Source of the DNA: Viola odorata
Lineage: Eukaryota; Streptophyta; Magnoliopsida; Malpighiales; Violaceae
Direction of reading: 5' to 3'
DNA: 64,000 nucleotides
Assembly: GCA_963691705.1 (NCBI GenBank)
Contig: OY829537.1
Location: 67,601,352-67,665,351, forward strand
Within the stretch, counting starts at the first letter, position 1, and every line of letters begins with the position of its first letter. Of this stretch, positions 44,748 through 57,590 are shown piece after piece. Under the pieces are notes generated by a model. That model was not told where the DNA came from and searched no databases. It saw only the letters and a program-made list of their open reading frames with translations. Position numbers and translations under genes: made by a program.

Positions 44748-44839
44748 CTCATATACAAATATCATATCATACATATCTTTACTACTAAATTGTGGTTGCA
44801 ACAATAATTTTTAAAGATATTGTTATATAAATGCATGAT

Positions 44840-45047
44840 TGTTGTTAACGTAAGAGTTTTTAAAAATATGGATGTTCTAACTTTAATACCATGTGTAACT
44901 TTTCTAACTTTAATTTCATCACTATAAATATGTACAAACTAAGAAAATGAATAGATATGAGAAATACATAAAATACACCAACTTTCTCCTTATCTTTTCC
45001 TTTCCAATATTCCTTATCCAATCTTTATTTCCATTAGTTTTATAACA
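44840..45047 (+). repeat. 5' LTR of the Retrofit-like Copia (208 bp)
   Basis: TGTTGTTAACG to TTATAACA with an internal CACTATAAATATGTAC promoter motif. It matches 56520-56736 throughout. Next comes CGTTATTAGCACAAGTCTG. Confidence 0.92.
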
Positions 45048-45142
45048 CGTTATTAGCACAAGTCTGTACCCAATTCAAGATTTTGGATATTCCTTATTCT
45101 ATGGTTGGACCAAATAGTAATAGAGACTTGATTCTTGCTGAC

Positions 45143-46830
45143 CACTAAAAAGAAACTACCCCATTTCTACGGAAAGAACATCAGTCGTAAATTTTGATAA
45201 TTTTTTGACGGACTTTCCGATAGAAAGTGGAAAATAATTTGTTTATTTTTTTTATGCGAGAAGACTTTCAGTGATGAAAATTCAATATTTTACGGAGAAG
45301 GGTCTGTCGAAAACTATCTTTCCTTGCTCGCGAAGTATGGCATGAAACTCTTTCGACTGAATTTTTCGTCAAAACAAAGCGCGTAGAGCATTTGTGACGG
45401 AAAGTCCGTCGCAAAACTTTTCTATGGACACTCCATTGAAATATTTGCTCATTTCCAAGGAAAAGTCTGTTGAAAGAGTCACTTTTTAGCAACGAAAAAC
45501 TTTTCCGTCGCAAATGTTATTAGATAAATTAATATCCGAAATAAACAAATAATTATAATAAAATGTTAATACATTTATTCAATTTATATATTAAAATTTT
45601 TAATTATTTAATGTATAAATTAATATGTTAATATTACTTTAATAATAATATCCATACCCTAAAAATAATTAGAAAATATATGGTAGTATAACATTTTGTT
45701 AGGTAATATGTAATCCAAATCAAAGATATTTATTAATGATGAAATATGTTAAATTAACTAATTTGATTTCTTATACTAAAAATTAATGTAGACTAATTAA
45801 GTTACTTAACATACAAATTAATATTCATAAAATTTGTTCAATAGTGTCAATGGTTTTCCTTGTAAACTTTGCGCTCAGATGTTTGACTGAGGTAAAAAAA
45901 AATTCACAGATCCTATTTTTTGAGCTCTACGTTGTCCTAAATATCCATAGTCCAACGTATTTTTTCCTAAATCTATTATTTTGCCCTCTGTTTTTCAATT
46001 TTTTTACGGAATGTCATATTTTTTTAATTCTTCGCTACTATTTTTTTTTTCGATTTCTCATTTTTGGTCTTACGAATGTTATTCTTATATAATTTTAGTT
46101 ATGATGTGGGATTTTGGGTTCGGTTTTTAAGTTCGGGTTAGGGTTTGAGGTCTAGGTTATGGAGTATTGAGGGCTTAGTGTGTGAAGTTTGAGATTTAGA
46201 AGAAATTATTATTAGTGTGTCATTTGTAATTATAATTAGATTCAATAAGTATCTATATTATCAATATTAGATTCGAGTTTCAAGTATGGGGGTGTGGGTT
46301 CAGGTTTGGGTTCAAGGTTTAAAGTATAAAGTAAATATATGGAGTATATGGTATAAAGCTTGGGATCTAATGATAAAATATAATTTATTTATATTTAAAA
46401 AAAAATGCTTACTCGTATTAATTAGAGTTTTAATTACAAAATATTTACTTTTATTTGATAAGTGTCACAATAGAATATTATGCTTACTCTCTTTACAAAT
46501 AAAGTTATCTAAAAAGAATTATAGTCAAACAATTAAAATTATTTAAAATTGATTTTTGTTAGGTTATATTTAATTATTTATATGAACATATGAAAAATGT
46601 AATTAATAATAAATTTAAATGATGTAGTTCTAAAAGTATAATAAGAAGAAAAAAACCAAAGAGAAGATGTTAACTAAAAAAAAAGGAATGAATCGAACTT
46701 GTTATGCAACAAAGATGGTAAAGGAGCACGCGCGGGAGAGGTGTACGTGGTTCGAATCCAGAGAGGAGCAAAGTGGGGACGGGTGCGCTTTGCACATAAG
46801 GAAGGAGTATGTTTGGAGCCAAATTCGTCA
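45143..46830. mobile_element. CACTA relic, second copy of the 17237 family
   Basis: Starts with a degenerate CACTAAAAAGAAACT and then follows 17300-18880 in order (AAACTATCTTTCCTTGC, GAAACTCTTTCGACTGAATT, TTATTAGATAAATTAATATC, TTAGAAATAT-type stretches, AAAGAGAAGATG). The terminal about 350 bp, including the right CACTA end, are missing, so the right edge is approximate. Confidence 0.75.
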
Positions 46831-46879
46831 AATAATAATCAAATACGACTTAGTACTAGTATACAAAATGAATTATGAA

Positions 46880-48020
46880 CAAGGATAAGAAGTTCGTTCC
46901 ACCGAGATAAAGGAATAAGATCTGGTTTTAAATGATGACCAATGCAATAAGAGATTGATTGTGTGAACAAGTGTGATAAAAGATCCTAGAAAAGGCAAAT
47001 ACAAGGTATAATTCAAGTATTAATTAATCATTGATTCAAAGATCTTCGTTTATGATTTATGAAGAAGCTATATCTACTAGGTACTCTCAGGTTCCCTCCT
47101 TTCCACCTGCAACAAGTTTCTTAAAGGTACTCTTATTTAGAAACCCTAATTAATCTAGCAACCTTAAGGTATGCTTATAAGATTTAACTAAACAAATTGA
47201 TAAAATTAGGAAAAGACTAACTCTAAGCCAAGACTAAGGTACTCTTATAGCCTTTAGACCTAATCATGTATTCCCTTTAGTCTCAAAGAACCTTGAACTA
47301 AGATTGATCTAGTTGTTTGCTTATCCAACGGGCTATGTAATCCCCAGCCCTTAGAAACGACTGTAACTATTCGGATTAGAGATTAAGATGATCAGACTTC
47401 AACCTAATATGAATAATATTGGCATTAAATCAATGAATGGATGAACACAAATACAGAAACTATAATAAACAATTAGATCTCACAATTAAACTTAATCATA
47501 AACTTTTATTACCTTCACTAGAAAAGGGAAATTTAGCTAGAATTAAACATAAAGGGAAAAATACAAAACTGCATAAAATCCCGTCTTCTATGGAAGAAGA
47601 CGACGGGAGCAGAGTTTAACTGACAGAAAATAAAACTAGAATTTTAAGATCTAAAAGATGATAATTCTGAGAATTAAGGGAGAAATTAAATAATATTTTT
47701 CTCCCTTAATTATCTCCTAAAATTCAAAATTGGAAGTTGTTCTGATCCAGATCTCTTAGGGGATCTCTCTTATCCTCTTCTGATTTTATCCAGACGTTTG
47801 GAAAGAGTCCAGAATGCGTCTTCCTTGCTTTTCCCCAAAACACTGCATTTTGACTCTTTTCCTAATTCTCCTCTGCTTTTGTTCTTCTAGGCTTAGACTA
47901 AGGCCTTGAACTCTAGAATTCCCAAAACTGGTGTTTTCAGCAACCTCCTTCTCTTTCTCCTTTGAATCCTCAATTCTGCACAACGATGAGAAAATGACAC
48001 ATAATCAATAATATCTCTAT
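46880..48020 (-). mobile_element. Gypsy-type LTR fragment, inverted
   Basis: Read on the minus strand it shows the same ordered features as the gypsy LTRs at 43634 and 54619: a coding-free stretch, TAATCTCTAATCCGAATAG, then CTATAAGAGTACCTTAG-like and ...CTAGATTAATTAGGG blocks. It is more diverged than the 13405-14231 fragment and the ends are uncertain. Confidence 0.5.
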
Positions 48021-48059
48021 CTAAAAATACACAAATAGATAGAGATATTTATCAAAATC

Positions 48060-48755
48060 AGCGCACAATCATTGTACTACACATATATTAGTATAATTGA
48101 CACATATGCTATAGAAATCCATAAGTTTAATGACTTGGATTTCATGGTAAATTAGAAGTTTACTGATACTTTTATTATTTGGGATGATTGATTAGGCCAT
48201 CCCAGGTCAAATAAGATGCATAGAATTATTAAGAATTCATATGGGCATCCATTGAACAACCAGAAGATTCTTCAATTTAAGGAATCCTCATGTGTTGCTT
48301 GTTCTCAAGGGAAATTGATCAATAGGCCTTCATCAGCTAAAGTGGGGAATGAATCCCCAACATTTCTGGAACATATTCAAGGTGACATATGTGGGTTGAT
48401 TCACCCTCCATGTGGACCACTTAGATATTTTATGGTTTTAATTGATGCATCTACTAGATTGTCACATGTCTACTTATTATCATCTCGCAACCTGACGTTT
48501 ACGATATTACTTGCTCAGATAATTAAATTAAGAGCACAGTTTCTAGATTATGCAATTAAGAAAAATCATCTTCATAATGCTAGTGAATTTACCTCTAAAG
48601 CCTGTAATGACTATTTTATGTTAATTGGTGTAAGTCTTGAAAATCTTGTAGCTCATGTTCATACACAAATGGCCTAGCACAATCACTTATTAAACACCTC
48701 CAATTAATAGGTAGACCATTACTTATGAGAACAAAGCTCTATGCTTTTACATAGG
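48060..48755 (+). pseudogene. Retrofit-like Copia integrase, first part
   Basis: LGHPRSNKMHRIIKNSYGHP and CVACSQGKLINRPSSAK give the zinc-binding HHCC region. ESPTFLEHIQGDICGLIHPP and FMVLIDASTRLSHVYLLSSR give the first catalytic Asp. At the second catalytic site the expected Asp-Asn-x-x-Glu-Phe reads HNASEF, so the key residue is His. The open stretch is 48216-48677; it then degrades and is interrupted at 48755 by solo LTR D. Confidence 0.85.
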
Positions 48756-49639
48756 TGTCGCGCCCCACGAAAATAAAAATTCGCGAGTGTGCAACGAACT
48801 TGAGACCTTTAGATGATCGGCGTAAAAGGGACGCCTAGCAGCATGTAATGAAGTCGCCACCCTAATTTGGTTGCTAGGTTTAGGGAACCTTAATCGTCAT
48901 GGCATAGAAAATATAATAAGTAAAAAACTAAAGGCACAAAAAAGGGGTCTGGACCCCAGACAAAGGTTCGGGGTCGTATTATGGTCTCGGGAAGGTGTTA
49001 GGCACCCGAGTCACATCCGAAAACGGTTACCGGTTGATGAGAGAGGTGTTTTTAAAAGGTGTTTGATGAAAATGCGTTTTGTTTTGAAAAGGGGACCCTC
49101 AGAGGAATCGTCACTTTAGTCTTTTTATGATCGTGACGTTCAGAAATAATTAATCGTTGAACGGGGTTACCGTTTATCAAGACCGATTGATTATTTTTGA
49201 ACGTAACGTGATGGGACTGAATTTTCTGCAAGACTGAATGAGCGCCCTCTTATTTCATCATCGGGCCATGCATGATTAGATTGATTGCTATGTGAACCTA
49301 TCATGGATTGCTAACAGAGTACAGATTTAAATGATTGATTTTGAAGTGGAAAAACTGATGTGGGATCGAAAGTCCCCATGTACATGCAGTCAATATATGC
49401 GAGAATTTAAAATCACATGAACATGGCATTTTAAGCAAGTCTTTAAATAGGTTGTTCATGTGGGTTGATTTTAATTCTAACAGTTCTATATATCATGCGT
49501 ACGATTGATATTTACGAAAAGCGTCGAATAAATAAAAAGGAATCGAAAGGCGTACTTTCGAGCGAAGCTTGAAATTAAAACCTACAAAATGAGAGTGTTA
49601 GCGATAGCTTGAGAAATAAATAAGCAATTTTATGAGTGC

Positions 49640-50350
49640 GACAATTTAAATGACAGTTGATTGCATACGTAAAATGATGGATTTTACGCATACGATAGTG
49701 AGATGCTGAGTTTGATAAACAAATGATGACAGTTGATTGTATGCAAAAAATGATGGATTTTACGCATACGAGATTTAAATGCTACGTTGATTGCATGCGA
49801 AAAAATGATTGATTTTACGCATACGAGATTTAAACGATGACATGATTGCATGTGAAAAATGATTGATTTTACACATACGAGATTTTAGATGCTGTGTTGA
49901 TTACATGCGAAAAATGATTGATTTTACGCATACGAGGATTTAAATGCTACGTTGATTTGCATGTGAAAAATGATTGATTTTACACATACGAGAATTTAAA
50001 TGCTACGTTTGATTTGCATGTGAAAAATGATTGATTTTACACATACGAGAATTTAAATGCTACGTTTGATTTGCATGCGAAAAATGATTGATTTTAAGCA
50101 TACGAGAATTTAAATGCTAAAGTGATTGCATGCGAAAAATGATTGATTTTAAGCATACGAGAATTAAATGTTGTTTTGATTTGCATGTGAAAAATGATTG
50201 ATTTTACACATATGAGAATTTAAATGCTACGTTTGATTTGCCTGCCAAAAATGATTGATTTTTAAGCATACGAGAATTTAAATGCTAACGTGATTGCATG
50301 CAAAAAATGATTGATTTTAAGCATACGAAAATTTAACTGCTAATGTGATT
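49640..50350. repeat. Tandem array in solo LTR D (GATTGATTTTACGCATACGAG type)
   Basis: About a dozen units of 50-60 bp with GAAAAATGATTGATTTTA, CGCATACGAGAATTTAAATG and GATTTGCATG. They are the complement of the CATGCAAATCAA units in the other LTRs, with more copies. Confidence 0.88.
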
Positions 50351-50379
50351 GCAAAAAAATTGAATGCAGTTGACGATTC

Positions 50380-50810
50380 ACAGGGGATTTAAAACAGTTG
50401 AGGATTTGCAGAAAATAAAACAATTGATATTTGCGGAAGAATTTCCAGCAGTTTGCGAAAAATTAAAGCAGTTGATATTTGCCGAAGATTAAAGCAATTT
50501 GATATTTGGAGAAAATTAAAACAGTTGATATTTACAGAAAATTAAACAGTTGATGTTGCGGAAGAATTTCCAGCAGTTTGCGAAAAATTAAAGCAATTGA
50601 TATTTGCGGAAAATTAAAGCAATTGATATTTGCAGAAAATTAAAACAGTTGATATTTACAGAAAATTAAACAGTTGATATTGCGGAAGAATTTCCAGCAG
50701 TTTGCGAAAAATTAAAGCAGTTGATGTTGCGGAAAATAAAGCAATTGATATTTCCGGAAAATTAAAACAGTTGATATTTACAGAAAATTAAACAGTTGAT
50801 AGTGCGAAAA
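50380..50810. repeat. Second tandem array in solo LTR D
   Basis: Short units AAAACAGTTGATATTTRCRG plus AAAATTA, and the longer composite GAAGAATTTCCAGCAGTTTG, present three times. It corresponds to the less regular 27890-28070 block of the 5' LTR. Confidence 0.85.
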
Positions 50811-52439
50811 ATAATTATACGAAGCATACGAATTATTTTTACGGAAAAATGTGATCCGAAGTTTCGGAAAGAATTGAAAATGGGCTGGGGCCAGTTGAAA
50901 AAGGAAAAGAAAATTGAAATGGGCCAGGAATAGTTCTTGGCCCAAGGAAAATGAATTAAACGGTGATGGGTTATGCATACGTGAACAGTGCCGAGACATG
51001 GCACTGTTCGTCTCCTTCCTTGGTCGCCGGCGCTACTGCCGGCGGCCAAGCTCCGGTTTCCCTTGCTTGTTTCTCGCGATCTTCGTACCGAGATGCTCGT
51101 CTCCTCGACGGTGTCTCGACCGTACGCAGCTCGGGTTTTAATTCAAAACACACTAAGTTTAATTTCGAAAAAATGACAAAACCGTTAATTATCGAAAACT
51201 AATTAATTCGCACAATCTAGCTAACGATTTTTAAAATTGAAGGTATGTATTTAATCTACATCATGTATGTGAATTGATAGCATAAAAGAAAACAATTTAT
51301 TTGCTCAAGATCGAGCCAAACGAATTTAAAGAAGAAAATGGCCAAAAAACCGAAAGTGAGCTAGAGAGAGAAAGCTCACCGGCGAAGCTTGAACTGGACA
51401 ATCGATGCTCTAAATGAGCTATCAATCAAGAGAGGGAGAGAGAGCAAGGTTTTCTTGCCAATTTGGTGCCCTTTGAACGTTCGATGGAGGCTTGTATTTA
51501 TAGGCTTCAAACGCGTGAAGAGAGAGACGCGGCTGTGCGCGTGGAGGCCGATCAGTCGCGCTGGCGGGGCTACGGCCGTGAGGTGGAGGGTCTAGGGTCG
51601 CTGTGATGATGGACGAAGGGACAGGAAACGGCCTGAGGTGACGGGAGCAGGCTGCACAGTGGCCTGCTCCGCTGCTGTTCACGTCCATGGTGCATGTGCA
51701 CCATGGTTGATTAAATAGTCAACCCTTGATCTGGTTAACTATTTCTAGTTAACCAGATCAATGGTTGTGATCAACTTGATTTTTATTTTATTTAAACGGC
51801 CTCGAGCAATCGTGCAGACTTTTTGAACCGAAGGTACCTGCGCGTAGAGAAAAATACGCCGAGTCTAACCGTATACAGCGAATAATGAAAATTTCTCGTT
51901 TGACGTGTTTATTTTCTCGTTCAAAAGCGTGAAACGCGCGAACGGAAAAATAAAAACGTTACGCTGAAAATTACACGAATCGCTATAGACCAATGCGACT
52001 AGAAAAAAAACTAGCAACTAGTTGATGGAAAACTTTTTAAAGTCGAGCTATTGTCCAAGCGAACTTACTCGGGTCCAATAAAAGCTCGAATGAAAAATAA
52101 TAATAACATAATAAAAATACTAAAAAATGCGCGAAAATACAAAAAGTCCTAAAATTCATGTGATGACCTAAAATGAAGAAAAACTAGCAAACGATTGCCG
52201 GATAGTCAAAAATGTGGTTTTTAAGGCTAAAAATAAAATTGATAATAATAATGAAAATACATGCCGAAAAATTAAAAATGCGATTTCGAAAGCTGACGAT
52301 GCTAACGATGATGCCAAAAATGCTACGAAACACCTAAAAATGTTAGCGACAGTAGACCAACGGAAGATGACTGTAAATTAACTAAATAACAGAAATGCTA
52401 AAATCAATTAAAAATGGCGTCAAAATTCGGATATCAACA

Positions 52440-54618
52440 ATAGGGTTATGTTATTTTCCATGCAGTAGCACTCATACACATTAGGCCAACAAGTTATCAT
52501 GAGTTCTCCCCATTACAATTGACTTATAGTAAGGAGCCAAATATTTATCATCTAAGAATTTTCGGATGCACTGCATATGTTCCAATTGCCGTCCTTAAAG
52601 GAGTTTGGGAATATATGTTGGGTTTGAGTCTTCGCCTATAATTAAGTACATTTAACCTTTAATAGGGGATCTATTTATGACAGAGTCTCCCCCTAATAAT
52701 TTTCCAGCATTAGGGGGAGAGAAAAAGCAACTATTGGAAAAGAAAATTGCATGGAATGAGTTGTCACTATCTCATTTTGATCTTCATACCAAACAATGTA
52801 AACTGGAAGTTCAAAAGATAATTCATCTGCAAAATATTGCAAATCAAATGCCATACACATGTACTGACCTGAGATGAATTATAAAGTCTCATATTTTAAC
52901 TGAAAATGATCCAATGCGAATTGATGTCCCAAAAGGACAACAAATTATGGGTCCAGAAAGTAAGTCATGCCTGAAGTGTGGAAGACCAATCGGTTCCAAA
53001 AATAAGGATCATGGGAAAAGAAAATGAGCAAATATTGAAGATGGTTATATAATGGAGGTATGTTTTCCTGAAGAGAACATAGACATAACTACTGATAAGA
53101 AATCCCCAGAAGTGGATCAACTACCTGAAAGAAATAAAGATGATGAGATCTCAATTAGTTATGTAGAAAATGCAAAAATATGAAACCGAAAAGAAATGGT
53201 TGGTGACTACATTTTTGCTTATAATATAGCAGCTGCAATCTTGAATGAAAATGAGGATCATGAACCTAAATCTATCCAATAATCTAGACAGGGAGATGAT
53301 TGGCCAAAATGAAAGATGTTATCTAAGCAGAATTAAACTCGCTAGCAAAATGCGAAGTTTTTGGACTTGTAGTCCAAACGCCTAAAGGTGTAAACTGAGT
53401 AGGGTATAAATGGTTTTTTGTTCGAAAAAAATGAGAAAAATGAAGTCATGAGATATAAAGAACGACTAGTCGCACAATATGTTTCTCAAAGATCCGGTAT
53501 TGATTATGAGGAGACATTTTTTTGTGATGGATGCAATCACCATTAGGTATCTCATTGGTCTGGAAGTAAGAGAAAAGCTTCAGATGTGTCTAATGGATGT
53601 AGTGACAACCTATTTATATGGTTCACTTGATACAAAAATTTACATGAGCATTCCAAAAGGATTTAAAATGCCTCAAGCATGTAAAGTTTCCTAGGAAAAT
53701 TGTTCAATAAGATTAAGTAAATTCTTATATGGATTGAAACAATCAGGGTGTGTATGGTACAATCGCCTCAGTGATTATTTACTAAATGAAGGATATAAAA
53801 ATGACCTAATTTGCCCATGTGTTTTTTATAAAATGATCTAGGTCAGGATTTGTGATCATTACAGTATATGTTGATGATCTAAATATCATTAGAACTCCTA
53901 CAAAGATCCAAAATGCAATGATTTGTGTAAATAAATAATTTGAAATGAAAGACCTTGGAACAACAAAGTTTTGACTCAGCCTGTAGACCGAGCATGATTC
54001 TAATGAATCTTTATCCATTAAGCAAATTATACATAAAAGGTCTTAAAACTATTTTATATGGATGTTTCACATCCATTGAACACGCCGATGGTAGTAAGAT
54101 TTTTAGATATAAAGAAAAATTATTTTCGTCATCGAGAGGATGATGAATAACTACATGGTCCTGAAGTCCCATATCTTAATGCTATAGGAGCACTAATGTA
54201 CCATGCTAAGAGTACACTACCTGATATAGCATTTGTTGTAAGCTTGCCAACTTGGAGGTATTGGATTGGGATAAAAAAAATTCTCAAATATCTTTGAGGG
54301 ACAATTGATATGGAGTTATTTTATTTTAATGAATCTAAATAGTTTTTGATTGGTTATGCAAATGCCGGATACTTGTCTGATCCATATAAGGCTCGATCCC
54401 AAATAGGTTATTTGTTCACATGTGGAGGTATAACATGACGTTCAACTAAACAAACAGTGACAACCACTTCCTTGAATCATATAGAATTAATTCCAGTGCA
54501 TGAGGCAAGAAGAGAATGTATTTGGCTAAGGTCATTGACTCAATATATCTTTAAGATATTTGATTTGGCATCAACATAAGAAGTACCAATTGTGTTATAT
54601 GAAGATAATGTCGCATGT
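52440..54618 (+). pseudogene. Retrofit-like Copia pol: integrase end, reverse transcriptase, RNase H start
   Basis: Resumes immediately after solo LTR D (PHYN, FGCTAYVPIAVLKG-like sequence) and continues through the linker to reverse transcriptase: GYKWFFVRK, a region at 53479-53694 with FFVMDAITIRYLIGLEVREK and LMDVVTTYLYGSLDTKIYMS, the polymerase site YVDD at 53867-53878, and MKDLGTTKF. The RNase H part reads GYANAGYLSDPYKARSQIGY and YEDNVA. Many stops and frameshifts make it a pseudogene. It is cut at 54618 by the gypsy solo LTR. Confidence 0.85.
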
Positions 54619-56070
54619 TGATTGAGCTTTAATTGTAGTAGTTTTTACCACATGTTCTATTGCAATATACTATTGATTTTGGTGTGAATCGTTCGATTAT
54701 TGTAGGAGACAACTTTGGAGAGGAAAGGAGCAGAAGGGGGAGAGTTTAGCATTATTCTGGGCAAATTTAGAGTAGACAGATTCATGGCTACGTTCTTAAC
54801 AAAGACTAGACACGGGCAACTCTCTAGACCAAGACAGACTCGCTTGGCCAATCCATCATCTGGAGAAATCTATGAAGTAGACAATGGATCAAATGCGCTG
54901 GCAGATGATTTTCCTACCCTGACAATTGAAAAGCGTTAATCACGGACGGATTGTAGATGCGCCTTGCTGTTTTGATCTGATAAAATTATTTTGTGAGGAA
55001 AAGAGTAATTCAAATACAATTTAGGATTAATTAGGATTTGATTTTCCTTGATTTTCGCCTTTAGCTAATTTTTAGGAAATATTTATACTCTTTCTAGGTT
55101 TTGGGAGGGGCGGGGGGGTCGGACATTGTTTGGTTTTGGAACCTTTTTTCTCTGATTTATTTACTGCTATTTTTCATTTTACACTCTGCTCCTTCGGCAA
55201 CGAAGGATTTCGATTTTTTTCAATACATTGTTATTTTGCTTTCAATTATGAGCATGAGTAGCTAAGTACATTCTTCTTAGTAGAGGCATTTAAGCATGAG
55301 CATGAATATGCATAAGACCTAAATGATCTTATTAATCTTTGAATCTGCATTTAATCAATTTCGTGATTATTCCTAATGTGTTTCTGTTTGATATTGAATC
55401 TGGCCGATTTAGTGTTGAATAGATAATACAGCAATCATTTCTCTTAGCCATGGATTATTGACTAAGAGGATCGAAGTAGACACCTACACGCTAGTGGACA
55501 TCCATGAAATGGTAGAAAGAAAGGTTAATTAGATCCAATCCCGATCGACGCCTGAGGATACTAGTCTGGAGTTGTCTTCCCCTAGTCGTCATCAGCCAAT
55601 TCAGAAAATCCTTTAACCAATAAGGTGTTGGTTGGCTAGGCATCACCTCTAAGCGTACCTAAGGTGGTGTTGGTATAGGAGGGAAGGAGGGATCATAAGC
55701 GTACCTTGATCCTATAGCAACTCTGTAGATTGAAGATGAATACACCTACGTTGATGATTATATCTCATGTCTCATAGCAGCCAACCTCTACTAGAAATCT
55801 CTCTCCCATTGATTTCTATTTCTGAATCTGCTGTCTTGACCAAGAACATCATTCTTGCCCAAGACAGTTACTTGCTTTATTTACTCTTCCATTTTAGTTT
55901 TAATACAAAACCCCCAATTTCACCTAAGTGTTATTTCAATCATTACAAGTTCTCACAAAAGTCATACTATAACTCCCCGTGGATCGAACCTCTTACTGCT
56001 ATTTACAATTCATTATTCCTAGTGGCAAATTGTAACTTTTATTTATTTTTGACGGATTCGACACCTATCA
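54619..56070 (+). mobile_element. Gypsy (Athila-like) solo LTR (1452 bp)
   Basis: Starts TGATTGAGC, ends GACGGATTCGACACCTATCA, and is flanked by CATGT (54614-54618 and 56071-56075). Removing it restores the Copia RNase H frame (YEDNVAC then ITQLKGSY). It is the best-defined member of the gypsy LTR family also present at 13405-14231 (inverted) and 25850-26130/43634-44747. Confidence 0.93.
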
Positions 56071-56318
56071 CATGTATAACTCAATTGAAGGGAAGTTACA
56101 ACAAAGGTGATAGAAAAAAACACATCTCACCAAAATTCTTCTTTACTCATGACATCCAAAAGATAGGTGAGATTGATATCCAACAAGTTTGTTCAAGTAA
56201 TAATCTGACAGACTTGTTCACAAAATCTTTACCAACTACAACATTTGAGAACCTAGTCCGTGGTACTGGAATGCGTCAATGGAAAGATATTCAAACGATG
56301 CTCCGATTAGGGGAGTAG
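56071..56318 (+). pseudogene. Retrofit-like Copia RNase H C-terminus
   Basis: ITQLKGSYNKGDRKKHISPK, FFFTHDIQKIGEIDIQQVCS and DLFTKSLPTTTFENLV are the conserved end of Copia RNase H. The frame is open and ends with a TAG at 56318, about 200 bp before the 3' LTR. Confidence 0.88.
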
Positions 56319-56519
56319 AGTACATGTTGTACTCTTTCTTATGGACCATGGTTTTATCCCATTGGGTTTTCTTGGCATATTTTTAATGAGACACCTTACA
56401 TAATTATTCTTAGAAACATTGTGTACTCTTTTTCCTTCACCAGGTTTTTTTTCTATAGAGTTTTTCCTAATAAGGTTTTAACGAGGCACATTGTTTGATA
56501 ATGGACATCCAAAGGGGAG

Positions 56520-56736
56520 TGTTGTGAACGTAAGAGTTTTTACAAGTATAGATGTTCATTTTAAGTTACAATCGTTTCATACCATATGTAACTTTTCTAA
56601 CTCCAATTTCACCACTATAAATATGTACAAAGCTAAGCAATATATATGGCAAATATATAAGATACACCAACTATCTTTTTATCTTTTGCTTTGCAATATT
56701 TCTTATCCTATCTTTATTTCCTTTAGTTTTATAACA
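56520..56736 (+). repeat. 3' LTR of the Retrofit-like Copia (217 bp)
   Basis: TGTTGTGAACG to TTATAACA, directly after the purine tract ACATCCAAAGGGGAG and followed by the duplication ATGAT. Confidence 0.92.
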
Positions 56737-56741
56737 ATGAT

Positions 56742-57590
56742 GTTATTTAAGACATAAAATTATATTTTTGCTAAAGTCAATTTGTAAAATTAGTTTTCTA
56801 ATAGGTTAGTAGTGTATAAAGAATTAAATAATTATTTTTTAATATAATTTAGTTCTCATTTATAAAAAAATTTCAATCAAACTCGTACATTTATAAAATC
56901 TCATATCTCTTCGTATTTTTAATTTTATTTAACTATTTTTTTCTCAATACATAATGATTAATTAAGTCCTTTCATTTTTAAAAGATGTCTAATCAAACCC
57001 ATGCATCAATAGAGTCTCATTTCTTTGTGTTAAAAAAATATATTTTCTTTTCCTGTAAAATAATTGCTTAATAATTAATTTAATGAATGTGTTATTAAAT
57101 ATTTTCAATCAAAACTTCTGTATTAAAAAGAGAGAACACTTGGGACTTCAATATAGAAAAAAATATAAGCTAAATTCTTTTTTTTTTTAATTAAAAAAAC
57201 AATCTTTCATCTTTCTTATTACAATTTCACATTACGTGTACAGTATTTAATAAAACTCAGCAACTTCCAAGGATTGAAATCAAGTTTTAGAAAGGAGGAT
57301 TTCTTTTGCATTTGTTGAATAGTTAGGGTGGTAGTCTATTACTCTATATTTAATAATAATGTTCAAGAATTCCTAGTATCATAGAAAATCGAGGATTGTT
57401 GTGCGGGAAAACTATTTTATTAATTTAATTTCAATAACTTAACTTCAATAATTATAATTATAAAAATAAATTTAATTTAACTCACAAATTCACTCTACCC
57501 ATTTATAAAACAACGTATAATAAATTTAATCATATTTTTTATTATTTCCGAAAACCGGCAACACTTTCTATTCTTAAAAGATTTGAGGTG
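56742..57590. other. AT-rich intergenic stretch
   Basis: No coding sequence. Long A/T runs and TTAATTTAATT-type words. No element ends recognised. Confidence 0.5.

Larger units (their letters stand above)
48756..52439 (-). mobile_element. Solo LTR D of the large LTR family, inverted (3684 bp)
   Basis: Begins TGTCGCGCCCC and ends GGATATCAACA, the complement of the family termini. It is flanked by ATAGG (48751-48755 and 52440-52444). It is the longest LTR of the family here because of expanded arrays at 49640-50350 and 50380-50810. It splits the Copia integrase gene. Confidence 0.95.
44840..56736 (+). mobile_element. Retrofit-like Ty1/Copia element swollen by four insertions
   Basis: Short LTRs (44840-45047 and 56520-56736) start TGTTGTGAACGTAAGAG/TGTTGTTAACGTAAGAG and end TAGTTTTATAACA. 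ATGAT flanks both sides (44835-44839 and 56737-56741). The primer region CGTTATTAGCACAAG follows the 5' LTR, and the purine tract CAAAGGGGAG precedes the 3' LTR. After removing the nested CACTA relic, gypsy-type LTR fragment, solo LTR D and gypsy solo LTR, about 4 kb remain, the usual size for this lineage. Coding sequence for integrase, RT and RNase H is present but heavily mutated; gag is not recognisable. Confidence 0.9.
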
